A DNA stretch of 64,000 bases, from the NCBI GenBank assembly GCA_963678235.1, contig OY782766.1:4650001-4714000 (forward strand), written 5' to 3'. The stretch comes from JABMQB01 sp963678235 (lineage in GTDB: Bacteria > Bacteroidota > Bacteroidia > Bacteroidales > Prolixibacteraceae). The notes under the pieces were generated by a model. That model saw only the letters and a list, made by a program, of their open reading frames with translations. It had not been told where the DNA came from and ran no database searches. A program made the position numbers and the translations under genes. Of this stretch, positions 41,790-50,723 are shown piece after piece. Numbering within the stretch: position 1 is the first letter of the stretch; each line of letters opens with the position of its first letter.

Positions 41790-43289
41790 ATGGAAAGTAA
41801 AATTCATTATATAACGCCAGAAGATTTAACTTTCGAGCAAATCGAAGATATCCTTGAAAAGAAGTATAAGCTGGAATTATCTGAAGAATCCATCCAACTA
41901 ATACAAAAAAGCAAAGCCTACCTGGACAAAAAACTTCTTGAATCTGAGGGACCTTTGTATGGGATCAATACCGGCTTTGGATCTTTATGCGATATCGAAA
42001 TTCCCAAAGATGACCTGAGTAAACTTCAGGAAAATCTTGTTATTTCACATGCTTGTAATATTGGTTCCGAGGTTCCTGCCGATGTTGTGAAACTCATGTT
42101 GTTGTTAAAGGCACATGCTTTATCGAAGGGAAATTCTGCTGTTCAGTTGATAACAGTGCAAAGGATACTGGATTTATACAACAACGAAGTTTTGCCCATT
42201 GTTTGTGAACAGGGTTCGCTTGGAGCAAGTGGCGACTTAGCGCCTTTGGCAATGTTGTTTTTGCCGTTGTTAGGCTTGGGCGAAGTTTATTACAAAGGGG
42301 GTAAATACTTTGCTTCCGATATTTTGGATCAATTTGCTTGGCAACCTATAAAACTGGAAGCAAAAGAAGGTTTGGCTTTGTTGAATGGCACACAGTTTAT
42401 GAGTGCTCATGCGGTTTATACTTTGCTTAAAACGTTCAGGATTATAAAATATGCAGATATCATTGGGGCTCTTTCGCTGGATAGTTTTGATGGTCTGTTG
42501 GAGCCATTTGGAGAAAACATCCAGAATATCCGGCCGCACAAAGGACAGGCGCAAACGGCTTCTAATTTCAGGTATCTTTTAAAGGGAAGTGAACTAATCA
42601 ACCAAAAAAAGGAACATATTCAGGATCCATATTCGTTTCGATGTATCCCGCAGGTGCATGGAGCAGTGAAAGATGCAGTGAAATATGTGTCAGAAGTAAT
42701 TGAAACAGAAATTAACTCTGTAACCGATAATCCAACCGTTTTTCCAGATGAAGATATGATCGTATCCGGAGGGAATTTTCATGGCGAGCCTTTGGCTATT
42801 TCACTTGATTTTTTGGCTATAGCCATTTCAGAGTTGGGAAGCATTTCTGAGAGAAGAACGTATCGTTTAATTTCAGGGGAACGCGGTTTGCCGGAATTTT
42901 TGGTTGCCAATCCGGGATTAAACTCTGGATTTATGATCCCGCAATATGCTGCAGCATCTATTGTAAGCCAAAACAAACAATATTGTACGCCTGCTTCAGT
43001 TGATTCTATTCCTTCTTCAAACGAACAGGAAGACCATGTTAGTATGGGGGGGAATGCTGCAACCAAGGCTTTAAAAGTTGCCTTGAATGTGCAAAAGATA
43101 TTGGCAATTGAATTATACAATGCTGCGCAGGCTTTGGAGTTTAGAAGGCCTAAAAAAACATCGGTTTATTTGGAAGATTTTTTCCATGTATATCGCGAAA
43201 GCGTGAAGTTTGTTGAACAGGATACACTTATGTATGAAGGGATTAACGAGACAATTGAGTTTCTTGATAAAGGTAAATTCATCGAATAA
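41790..43289 (+). CDS. hutH: Histidine ammonia-lyase
   Basis: Converts histidine to urocanate, the first step of histidine degradation. It has 499 residues. The Ala146-Ser147-Gly148 triad in GSLGASGDLAPLAML forms the MIO cofactor. GINTGFGSL, YSFRCIPQVHGAVKDA and SSNEQEDHVSMGGNAA are family blocks. Ser-His in VISHA is the selectivity pair of histidine, rather than tyrosine, lyases. No hutU, hutI or formimidoyl hydrolase gene is adjacent. It follows hisS by 204 bp but probably has its own promoter. Confidence 0.92.
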   Translation: MESKIHYITPEDLTFEQIEDILEKKYKLELSEESIQLIQKSKAYLDKKLLESEGPLYGINTGFGSLCDIEIPKDDLSKLQENLVISHACNIGSEVPADVVKLMLLLKAHALSKGNSAVQLITVQRILDLYNNEVLPIVCEQGSLGASGDLAPLAMLFLPLLGLGEVYYKGGKYFASDILDQFAWQPIKLEAKEGLALLNGTQFMSAHAVYTLLKTFRIIKYADIIGALSLDSFDGLLEPFGENIQNIRPHKGQAQTASNFRYLLKGSELINQKKEHIQDPYSFRCIPQVHGAVKDAVKYVSEVIETEINSVTDNPTVFPDEDMIVSGGNFHGEPLAISLDFLAIAISELGSISERRTYRLISGERGLPEFLVANPGLNSGFMIPQYAAASIVSQNKQYCTPASVDSIPSSNEQEDHVSMGGNAATKALKVALNVQKILAIELYNAAQALEFRRPKKTSVYLEDFFHVYRESVKFVEQDTLMYEGINETIEFLDKGKFIE

Positions 43290-43291
43290 AA

Positions 43292-43315
43292 GAGCCGTTC
43301 AAATTTGAACGGCTC
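43292..43315. terminator. Bidirectional terminator between hutH and the LTXXQ-like gene
   Basis: A perfect 12-bp inverted repeat (GAGCCGTTCAAA / TTTGAACGGCTC) sits between convergent genes. T-rich DNA follows on the plus strand (CCATTTATTTTTT) and TTTTATT on the minus strand. Confidence 0.85.
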
Positions 43316-43318
43316 CAT

Positions 43319-43780
43319 TTATTTTTTATCCTTACCTGAGCGGTACTTGTTCAACATGTGCATTCGAAATTCATGTTCCATATTAAATAGGATCAATACT
43401 TTCTGAGGTGGAATTACTTCGAGAAGTTCTTTGTTGTACTTTTTCATTAGATCAGTTTCCACTTGCGATAAGGCAACCATTTTATCGATCAACTTAATGA
43501 TTTCTTTATCACTAAGGTTCATGTCATCATTCCTGAATTTCTTTTCTATTTCCCTTTTTTGACCAAACAATTCACCTCTTTCCTTTTCAAAGAGATTGTA
43601 TACAGGCCAAAATTTTTGTGCTTCCTCAGGTGTTAATTCCAATTTTTCAGTTAAGAATGAAATCTTCTCTGCCCTGAATTTGTCCCAGTCTTGCTTGCCC
43701 CTTCTGCCCTGTGCATTTACATTTACAATTAAAAATGTAAGTAAGAGTAGGGTAGTAAAAAAAGTTTTAAGAAATTTCAT
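43319..43780 (-). CDS. Periplasmic LTxxQ/CpxP-CnrX-like protein
   Basis: A 153-residue secreted helical protein. I start at 43780 (MKFLKTFFTTLLLLTFLIVN), which gives a clean signal peptide ending near VNAQG; the upstream in-frame ATG at 43819 would spoil it. LELTPEEAQKFWPVYNLFEK is the Spy/CpxP/CnrX-like motif common in Bacteroidota, followed by long helices. It is the third gene of an ECF sigma operon, 7 bp after the anti-sigma gene, so a role as periplasmic sensor or target of that system is likely but inferred. Confidence 0.8.
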   Translation of the reverse strand: MKFLKTFFTTLLLLTFLIVNVNAQGRRGKQDWDKFRAEKISFLTEKLELTPEEAQKFWPVYNLFEKERGELFGQKREIEKKFRNDDMNLSDKEIIKLIDKMVALSQVETDLMKKYNKELLEVIPPQKVLILFNMEHEFRMHMLNKYRSGKDKK

Positions 43781-43787
43781 ATCGTTT

Positions 43788-44234
43788 TTATTTTGATTCA
43801 AAAAATAGGTCATAATCATTTAAGGTAGTTGACAAATATGCAACCAGTTCATCATCACTGAAACTTTCTTCTTTAGTATTCTCTTCCAGTAAAGTGTATA
43901 GTGAATTTTCGTCCAATTCGGCAATTAACGAATAATAATTATTGTCAATAGTTGTCGTTTCAGAAATATCCTTGTTATCGGCATATTTATTATTAAACAT
44001 ACTTAAAGGCCAATAAACCAACATAAAAATAAGTGCAAAACTTGCTGCTAATCCTAAAGTTGGTTTTAATATTCGTATAAAGGCATTTTGCTTTTTTGTT
44101 GCCTTTATATCAGAACTTTCAAGAGTAGGCTTTAACCTTGCAGAAAAGTCTTCAAAGTAATTGTTGGGAACTTTAAAAGGGTTTTCCTTTTTAATTCCGG
44201 ACAATTTTGGTGCTATGTTTTTTAATTCTTCCAT
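43788..44234 (-). CDS. Single-pass membrane protein, probable anti-sigma factor
   Basis: A 148-residue protein. Its cytosolic N-terminus carries ENPFKVPNNYFEDFSARL, a motif seen in small anti-sigma-like proteins of this phylum. One membrane segment at about 57-78 and an acidic periplasmic tail of about 65 residues follow. There is no HxxxCxxC zinc anti-sigma motif. It lies directly between the ECF sigma gene and the periplasmic LTxxQ-like gene, the arrangement of CnrH-CnrY-CnrX-type modules. Function is assigned by context. Confidence 0.7.
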   Translation of the reverse strand: MEELKNIAPKLSGIKKENPFKVPNNYFEDFSARLKPTLESSDIKATKKQNAFIRILKPTLGLAASFALIFMLVYWPLSMFNNKYADNKDISETTTIDNNYYSLIAELDENSLYTLLEENTKEESFSDDELVAYLSTTLNDYDLFFESK

Positions 44235-44284
44235 TTTAATGATCTTTTGACTTCGTAACTCGGGAAAAGTTTAAAATCAGTTCT

Positions 44285-44839
44285 TTATTCTTCTTTTGAA
44301 AGATATTCTTCAATTTTTCTTACTGCATGATGGTAGGAAGCTTTAAGGGCCCCAACCGAAGTTTCTAATATCTCCGACATATCCTGGTACTTCATTTCAT
44401 CAAAATATTTCATATTAAATACCAATCGCTGTTTTTCAGGAAGTGCAATAATCGCTTTTTGTAATTTTTTTTGTATTTCATTTCCTTCAAAATATGGATC
44501 AGCTTCTAAGTTATCCAGTAAAAATTCACTTACATCGTTTAAAGGAACCAGGCTTTTTCTTTTTTTAGAATTTAAAAATGTTAACGATTCGTTTGTTGCG
44601 ATCCTATACAACCACGTATAAAGCCCCGATTCTTCCCTAAATTTATCCAGGTTTTTCCAAACTTTTATAAATGTATTTTGTAGAACGTCATCGGCATCGT
44701 TGTGGTCAAGAACGATCTTTCGTATATGCCAATACAAGCGCTCCTGGTACTTTTCCACAAGATGCTGAAACTTCAGTTCCAGGGTTTGCTCTTGTTTCCT
44801 GTCAGAAATAGGTTCCTTGTTTTCTTTTTGCATATACAA
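44285..44839 (-). CDS. ECF-type RNA polymerase sigma factor
   Basis: A 184-residue sigma factor with region 2 (HNDADDVLQNTFIKVWKNLD, LYTWLYRIATNESL) and region 4 (LPEKQRLVFNMKYFDEMKYQ, then DMSEILETSVGALKASYHHA). Regions 1 and 3 are absent, as in the ECF group. It is the first gene of a three-gene minus-strand operon with a membrane anti-sigma and a periplasmic protein. The alternative ATG two codons in (44833) is equally possible. Confidence 0.93.
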   Translation of the reverse strand: MYMQKENKEPISDRKQEQTLELKFQHLVEKYQERLYWHIRKIVLDHNDADDVLQNTFIKVWKNLDKFREESGLYTWLYRIATNESLTFLNSKKRKSLVPLNDVSEFLLDNLEADPYFEGNEIQKKLQKAIIALPEKQRLVFNMKYFDEMKYQDMSEILETSVGALKASYHHAVRKIEEYLSKEE

Positions 44840-44982
44840 ATTTTAATCTATGACCATCAACTATATTAAAGGTTTAAAATTGTGGTCGGACTTTCAAACA
44901 AAGTTTATTGTTTGCTAATATCAAGAAATTCACCTTTCGTTTAATAATCCCGTAAAATTAGCTAAAATGTACTTTAATAAAT

Positions 44983-44990
44983 TAACTTTG
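44983..44990 (+). promoter_or_regulatory. Probable -7 element of ychF
   Basis: TAACTTTG matches TAnnTTTG, 25 bp before the ychF start; no TTG was found at the -33 position. Six bases after it begins CGAATTTTAAG, the same 11-mer at the same offset as after str promoter P1. Confidence 0.5.
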
Positions 44991-45015
44991 CACGTCGAAT
45001 TTTAAGAAGATAAAG

Positions 45016-46116
45016 ATGGCTTTAAAATGTGGTATTGTTGGATTGCCGAATGTTGGTAAATCGACCCTATTTAATTGTTTGTCAAGCGCTAAGGCGCAGT
45101 CCGCTAATTTTCCTTTTTGTACCATCGAACCAAATGTTGGTGTGATAACCGTACCAGATGAAAGGCTTATAAAACTTTCAGAAATAGATAAACCAGCTAA
45201 GGTAATTCCAACAACGGTTGAGATTGTTGATATTGCAGGGTTGGTAAAAGGTGCAAGCAAAGGTGAAGGACTTGGCAATAAGTTTTTGGCAAATATTAGG
45301 GAAACGGATGCAATATTGCATGTTTTAAGGTGCTTCGACAATGATAATATTACGCATGTGGATGGTTCTGTTGATCCGGTGAGGGACAAAGAGGTGATTG
45401 ATGCTGAGCTTCAATTGAAAGACCTGGAAACGGTTGAGTCCAGGATTGAGAAATTGGAAAAGCAAGCAAGGCATACCAACGATCCGAAAACAAAAAAAAT
45501 GTTTGAGCTGGCAGTCAGGTACAAAGAAGTGTTAGAGCAAGGCAAATCAGCCAGGACCTTAAAATTGTACGACGAAGAAGCCAAAATAGCAAAAGAATTT
45601 TTCCTGTTGACCAACAAACCGGTTATGTATGTTTGTAATGTTGACGAAGCATCGGCAAAAACAGGTAATACGTACGTTGAAGCTGTTAGGGAAGCCATAA
45701 AAGAAGAGGATGCTGAGTTATTAATAATTGCCGGAGCCACAGAGTCCGATATCGCCGAATTGGAGGATTACGACGAAAAACAAATGTTTTTAGAAGAACT
45801 TGGTTTGGATGAACCGGGAGTTAATAAACTTATCCATTCGGCTTATAAACTATTGAAATTAAAAACCTATTTCACCACCGGACCTGATGAAACGCGCGCC
45901 TGGACTTTTACTGATGGAACAAAGGCACCTGGGGCAGCCGGAATTATCCACTCCGATTTTGAAAAGGGATTTATTCGGGCAGAGGTGATAAAATATAACG
46001 ATTATGTTACCCTCGGTTCAGAAGCAGCTTGCCGCGATGCCGGGAAAATAGCTGTTGAAGGAAAAGCTTATATCGTACAGGATGGCGATATCATGCATTT
46101 CAGGTTCAACGTTTAG
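45016..46116 (+). CDS. ychF: Redox-regulated ATPase YchF
   Basis: An Obg-family P-loop NTPase of 366 residues that prefers ATP and binds the ribosome or proteasome-like partners in other species. GLPNVGKSTLFNCLS is the P-loop and DIAGLVKGASKGEGLGNKFL the switch region. CNVDE replaces the NKxD motif of GTPases, the reason for ATP preference. A C-terminal TGS domain (FTTGPDETRAWTFTDGTKAP) closes the protein. Confidence 0.97.
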   Translation: MALKCGIVGLPNVGKSTLFNCLSSAKAQSANFPFCTIEPNVGVITVPDERLIKLSEIDKPAKVIPTTVEIVDIAGLVKGASKGEGLGNKFLANIRETDAILHVLRCFDNDNITHVDGSVDPVRDKEVIDAELQLKDLETVESRIEKLEKQARHTNDPKTKKMFELAVRYKEVLEQGKSARTLKLYDEEAKIAKEFFLLTNKPVMYVCNVDEASAKTGNTYVEAVREAIKEEDAELLIIAGATESDIAELEDYDEKQMFLEELGLDEPGVNKLIHSAYKLLKLKTYFTTGPDETRAWTFTDGTKAPGAAGIIHSDFEKGFIRAEVIKYNDYVTLGSEAACRDAGKIAVEGKAYIVQDGDIMHFRFNV

Positions 46117-46573
46117 TACTTGAAAAAAGATATTTTCTATCGGCACTCTTTTTAAAGGATATTATCCGTTATTGAGAATTCCAGGATTAAATTAATCTCC
46201 CGGCCTGCTTAAAATTTCTAAGTAGTAGTAGTTTTTCACATTATTTATTTGAGAAAATCACTTAATTAATAATTAGCGTGATATAAAATTACAAAAACAC
46301 GTTTTTTTTGTAAAAAAGACTTATTTATTACAATCACCATATGGCAAAAAGGGGGTGTTGCTAAAAAATAAGATGTTTTTGTTTCGAAGGGGTGAATATA
46401 ATAGGGGTGGTTTGTAATTTTTGATAAAATAAATTTCTTGAAAAAACAATGATATTTAATCTTTATGTAACTAAAAGAATAATATTTTAGAAAAAAGATA
46501 AATAAAGTTTTTGAATTATGTCAAAATGTATATTTTTGGCGTACATTAACTAGAGAATATATAAAAATTAGAT
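46117..46573. other. Long intergenic region upstream of asnB
   Basis: A 457-bp, very AT-rich gap without an ORF. A dyad at 46289-46313 (TTACAAAAAC ... GTTTTTTTTGTAA) could end the ychF transcript or bind a regulator. The asnB promoter lies at 46511-46538. The length suggests regulatory content, but nothing else could be recognised. Confidence 0.5.
46511..46538 (+). promoter_or_regulatory. asnB promoter
   Basis: TTG at 46511-46513, a 17-bp spacer, and TATTTTTG at 46531-46538 fit the Bacteroidota consensus. The end lies 35 bp before the asnB ATG. Confidence 0.6.
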
Positions 46574-48262
46574 ATGTGTGGAATAGTAGGAGTTTTTGAT
46601 TTAAAGGTGGATGCTCAAACCTTAAGGCCACAGGTTTTAGAAATGTCAAAGAAAATTCGTCATCGTGGGCCCGATTGGTCTGGGATTTACTGTGGCGATA
46701 AAGCAATAATTGCACATGAGAGGTTATCCATTGTTGATCCCGAGTCTGGTGGGCAGCCTTTGTTAAGTAAAGATGAGAAATTAATTCTTGGTGTAAATGG
46801 TGAAATTTATAACCATCAGGAATTAAGGGCAAAATATAAAGATTCGTATGAGTTTTTAACAGGTTCTGATTGCGAGGTAATCCTTGCTTTGTACCGCGAT
46901 AAAAAAGAAAAATTCATTGACGATATGAATGGTATTTTTGCTTTTTGCCTGTACGATGAGGAGGAAGACAGTTACCTAATTGCAAGGGATCATATTGGGA
47001 TCATTCCACTATACATGGGATGGGATAAATTTGGGAACTTCTATGTAGGCTCAGAATTAAAAGCCTTGGAAGGATACTGTACCAAAATCCAGGAATTTCC
47101 GCCGGCGCATTATTTATATAGTAAAGATGGCGAAATAAAAAGGTGGCATAACCGTGAATGGACGGAGTATGAAAATGTGAAAGACAATCCGGCAAGTGTC
47201 GATGAGTTGGCAAAATCGTTGGAAGCAGCGGTTCACCGTCAATTAATGTCAGATGTACCTTATGGGGTGTTGCTTTCTGGTGGGCTCGATTCGTCAATTA
47301 CTTCAGCTTTAGCAAAGAAATATTCTTCGAAAAGGGTTGAGGATGGCGATGAGCATGATGCTTGGTGGCCGCAGTTGCACTCGTTTGTGATTGGACTGGA
47401 AGGGGCTCCTGACCTTAAAGCTGCCAAAGAAGTTGCAGATTATATTGGAACTATCCACCATGAAATACATTATACAATTCAGGAAGGTTTAGACGCCATT
47501 AAGGATGTAATTTACCATATCGAAACTTATGATGTTACTTCGGTAAGGGCTTCCACACCAATGTATATGTTGGCAAGGGTAATTAAATCGATGGGCATAA
47601 AAATGGTGCTTACCGGTGAAGGTGCCGATGAAATTTTTGGAGGTTACCTTTATTTCCATAAAGCTCCAAATGCCGAAGAATTCCATAAAGAAAGTGTTCG
47701 GAAAGTTAGCCGTTTGCATATGTACGATTGTTTAAGGGCAAACAAATCATTGGCTGCATGGGGTGTTGAAGGAAGGGTTCCATTTCTGGACAAAGAATTT
47801 TTAGATGTTGCCATGCGTTTCAACCCTGAAGCAAAAATGGCGAAAGATGGCAAAATGGAAAAATGGCCAGTTCGTAAAGCATTTGAAGATATCCTTCCTG
47901 AAAGTGTTGCCTGGAGGCAAAAAGAGCAATTCTCTGATGGTGTTGGTTACGGATGGATTGACACGTTAAAGAAAATTGCGATGGAACAGGTCACTGATGA
48001 AATGATGCAAAACGCTAAATTCAGGTTCCCGGTTCATACTCCGTTAAACAAAGAAGAATATATGTACAGGGCTATTTATAGCGAACATTTCCCATCAGAC
48101 CAGGCTGCGGCATGTGTGCCATCAGAAGAATCAATTGCATGTAGTACTGCTGCTGCTTTAGCTTGGGACCAGTCGTTTCAAAATAATGCAGACCCATCTG
48201 GAAGGGCAGTAAATACTGTACATGGAGATGGAAAAACATTCGAAGATATTAAAAAGGCGTAG
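46574..48262 (+). CDS. asnB: Asparagine synthase B (glutamine-hydrolysing)
   Basis: Makes asparagine from aspartate, glutamine and ATP. It has 562 residues. The N-terminal glutaminase domain begins MCGIVGVF with nucleophile Cys2. RHRGPDWSG and the synthetase P-loop LLSGGLDSSITSA follow, with LTGEGADEIFGGY downstream. Length and domain order match the E. coli AsnB class. It has its own promoter and terminator and converges with a glutamine-amidotransferase gene. Confidence 0.97.
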   Translation: MCGIVGVFDLKVDAQTLRPQVLEMSKKIRHRGPDWSGIYCGDKAIIAHERLSIVDPESGGQPLLSKDEKLILGVNGEIYNHQELRAKYKDSYEFLTGSDCEVILALYRDKKEKFIDDMNGIFAFCLYDEEEDSYLIARDHIGIIPLYMGWDKFGNFYVGSELKALEGYCTKIQEFPPAHYLYSKDGEIKRWHNREWTEYENVKDNPASVDELAKSLEAAVHRQLMSDVPYGVLLSGGLDSSITSALAKKYSSKRVEDGDEHDAWWPQLHSFVIGLEGAPDLKAAKEVADYIGTIHHEIHYTIQEGLDAIKDVIYHIETYDVTSVRASTPMYMLARVIKSMGIKMVLTGEGADEIFGGYLYFHKAPNAEEFHKESVRKVSRLHMYDCLRANKSLAAWGVEGRVPFLDKEFLDVAMRFNPEAKMAKDGKMEKWPVRKAFEDILPESVAWRQKEQFSDGVGYGWIDTLKKIAMEQVTDEMMQNAKFRFPVHTPLNKEEYMYRAIYSEHFPSDQAAACVPSEESIACSTAAALAWDQSFQNNADPSGRAVNTVHGDGKTFEDIKKA

Positions 48263-48284
48263 GTATAATATACAATAAAGCATC

Positions 48285-48321
48285 AAGCCTATTCCATTTA
48301 GGAATGGGCTTTTTGTTTTTT
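48285..48321 (+). terminator. Terminator of asnB
   Basis: AAGCCTATTCC pairs with GGAATGGGCTT (one G-T) around ATTTA and is followed by TTTTTGTTTTTTTT. It also lies at the 3' end of the convergent amidotransferase gene. Confidence 0.85.
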
Positions 48322-48327
48322 TTAGGC

Positions 48328-48900
48328 TTAGTGTTGGGTTTTGGTTAGCGCAATAAAGTTTTTAAATAATTCAGGATTATAATATTCCGGATGAAACTGA
48401 CAGGTGTATATTGGTTTTTGTTTATGTTTCATCATCTGGTTTTTACAAATTGAAGAGCTTGCCAGGAGGATAAACCTTTTTGGAAGACTAATAGAGTCAT
48501 TATGCATTTGTTGAACCTTGAGCTTTTTTGGCAGTCCATGGGTAAGCGGATCATCCTGAAGAATATCTATTGTGCTTTCCCCCGATTCGTGTTCCAGGTT
48601 TCGGTATAACTCAGATCCGTACAAAGCACCGACCAAATGGTGTCCGGCACAGATTCCAAAAATTGGTTTTTTATATTCTTTTATCCATTGAAAATAAGGA
48701 AGGTGATGCTCAACAATATCATCGCCCTGTGGTGAGCCACTTAGTATTATTCCATCAAATATATCTAAATCAATCCTTTTACTATCAGCATATTCAATTA
48801 CTTCAGATTGCACGTTATAGCCGGTTAATATTTTTTTTATAGGATTTGTAAATTCAGTCAATCCCGGCTCAGCGTTATTTACGATCAATATTTTCCCCAT
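48328..48900 (-). CDS. Stand-alone class I glutamine amidotransferase
   Basis: A 190-residue protein, a single GATase1 domain. The catalytic residues are visible: Cys84 in FGICAGHHLV, and His and Glu in CQFHPEYY near residues 172-174. DGIILSGSPQGDD forms the oxyanion region. It resembles the GuaA/GMP-synthase glutaminase half but has no synthetase partner gene here, so its acceptor reaction is unknown. It converges with asnB. Confidence 0.85.
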   Translation of the reverse strand: MGKILIVNNAEPGLTEFTNPIKKILTGYNVQSEVIEYADSKRIDLDIFDGIILSGSPQGDDIVEHHLPYFQWIKEYKKPIFGICAGHHLVGALYGSELYRNLEHESGESTIDILQDDPLTHGLPKKLKVQQMHNDSISLPKRFILLASSSICKNQMMKHKQKPIYTCQFHPEYYNPELFKNFIALTKTQH

Positions 48901-49119
48901 ATCTAAAAATAGCCAGATATCCGTAACTTCCTACTAACTTTTTTGTAAATCGAAAATAGCTTAATATTCAGGATACTTTTTTATTCGGTTTTTAATCTAT
49001 CTTTATCATCAATTAGATTTACTTTTTTTCTTGAAGAACTATTTTATATCTTCGAAGGATTAACTTGATTAACTGTTTGTAATTTAAATACTTCTACATT
49101 TATCTTTAAAATTTTAAAA

Positions 49120-50211
49120 ATGAAAAAACTGCTATTTCTTTTGTTGATGATCGGTGCTTTTGCCTGTACCCAAAACGAAGGCTATAAAATAGATATAACC
49201 CTTTCAGGAGCTGAAGGTCAGCTTATGCTTGAAAAGGTGGTTGATAATAAACTGGAGGCTGTTGATTCTTCTGAAGTGATTGACGGGAAGGCGTCTTTTG
49301 TTGGAGAAATTGATATTCCCGAACCATACTATATTTCAGTTAAAGGATCAAGAAATAAGTTGATGTTGTTTCTTGAAAACTCAGAAATCGTAATTAACGG
49401 GCAAATTGACTCTATTGCAATGGCATCGGTTACTGGTTCTGCCACACAAGACGAATACAATGTCTTGAAAGTAAAAATGGATGAAGTACGCGATGAATAT
49501 ATGGGACTGTATAGGCAAGCGCAAGAAGCGAATGCAGCCGGCGATACTGCTAAAGCCAATGAATTAATGGTACAAGTACAGAAAATATACGAAGGTGCAG
49601 GTAAATTGCAAGAGGACTTTGTTGCCGAAAATCCGGCATCGTTTGTAACCCCGGTAATTCTTTCACAAACAATTCATAGCAAAAGTGTTGAGCAAATCGA
49701 TTCCATACTTGCTACTTTGGATCCAAAACTAGATGTGACACCTGGAATAATAAAAATTAAAGAGAGGGTGGAGTCTTTAAGAAAAGTTGCTGTTGGTCAA
49801 ATCGCCCCTGATTTTACCCAAAACGATCCGGAAGGAAATCCGATTACCTTCTCTGATGTGTATAAGGCAAATAAATATACCTTGGTCGATTTTTGGGCAG
49901 CCTGGTGTGGTCCGTGTAGGGGTGAAAACCCAAATGTGGTGGCTGTTTATAACGATTATAATGAAAAAGGTTTTACGGTATTTGGCGTATCATTGGACCG
50001 TACAAAAGAAGACTGGTTAAAAGCAATTGAAGATGATGGATTGACCTGGCAACACGTATCCGATTTATCGTATTGGAACAATGCTGCGGCTAAATTATAC
50101 GCCATAAGCTCAATTCCTTCCAATTTATTGGTTGATGAAACAGGAAAAATAATTGCAAAAAACTTAAGGGAAGAAGCACTTAGGGAAAAAATAGCGGAAT
50201 TACTCGACTAA
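49120..50211 (+). CDS. TlpA-type thioredoxin-fold lipoprotein with DUF4369-like N-terminus
   Basis: A 363-residue protein with a lipoprotein signal ending in GAFAC (Cys16). The N-terminal beta-rich domain at about 22-100 resembles DUF4369 (YKIDITLSGAEGQLMLEKVV). A helical linker follows, and a C-terminal AhpC/TlpA domain has WAAWCGPCRGENP near residues 260-269 and the cis-proline in SSIPSNLLVD. This architecture is common in Bacteroidota periplasmic thiol-disulfide proteins. It probably reduces or exchanges periplasmic disulfides; the partner is unknown. Confidence 0.92.
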   Translation: MKKLLFLLLMIGAFACTQNEGYKIDITLSGAEGQLMLEKVVDNKLEAVDSSEVIDGKASFVGEIDIPEPYYISVKGSRNKLMLFLENSEIVINGQIDSIAMASVTGSATQDEYNVLKVKMDEVRDEYMGLYRQAQEANAAGDTAKANELMVQVQKIYEGAGKLQEDFVAENPASFVTPVILSQTIHSKSVEQIDSILATLDPKLDVTPGIIKIKERVESLRKVAVGQIAPDFTQNDPEGNPITFSDVYKANKYTLVDFWAAWCGPCRGENPNVVAVYNDYNEKGFTVFGVSLDRTKEDWLKAIEDDGLTWQHVSDLSYWNNAAAKLYAISSIPSNLLVDETGKIIAKNLREEALREKIAELLD

Positions 50212-50310
50212 TTTTTCGGGAAGTACTTCCGATCAAAGGTGTGCGAAAAGCTGCATGAAGTAATATTCTAATTATTATTTGTAGTTTTACGCACATTTTT
50301 TTTTGTAAAT

Positions 50311-50715
50311 ATGAATATCTTATCATTAACCACTCCGGCGCTTTTGTTTTCAGCAATTTCACTGATTTTATTGGCATATACCAATCGGTTTTTGGCCTAT
50401 GCATCCGTTGTGAGGGCATTGCACGAAAAACTAAAAAATGATCCCAGTAAGCTTATTGTCGGTCAGATAAAAAACCTTCGGAAACGGCTTTATTTAACCC
50501 GTTCGATGCAAATATTAGGTATCCTGAGTTTGTTGTTGTGTGTGTTGTGTATGTTTTTGATTTACATTGAAAAACAGATGATGGCGGAGTTTATATTTGG
50601 GGTTGCCCTGCTTTTGTTAATAGCATCCTTGGGGATATCCATTCGTGAAATCCAAATATCGGTTAAAGCCCTCGACCTGCATTTAAGCGATATAGATAAG
50701 GACATTAAAAGCTAA
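50311..50715 (+). CDS. DUF2721 family membrane protein
   Basis: A 134-residue inner-membrane protein of unknown function. TPALLFSAISLILLAYTNRF at the N-terminus and two further hydrophobic segments near 68-88 and 92-110 match the family. It is followed after 8 bp by the EamA transporter gene in the same direction. Confidence 0.85.
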   Translation: MNILSLTTPALLFSAISLILLAYTNRFLAYASVVRALHEKLKNDPSKLIVGQIKNLRKRLYLTRSMQILGILSLLLCVLCMFLIYIEKQMMAEFIFGVALLLLIASLGISIREIQISVKALDLHLSDIDKDIKS

Positions 50716-50723
50716 GGAACAGA

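Noticed and set aside
50217..50231. CGGGAAGTACTTCCG palindrome after the TlpA-like gene as a terminator
   Set aside because: It is short and lacks a loop and T-tract. It could be chance, and no second copy was noticed.
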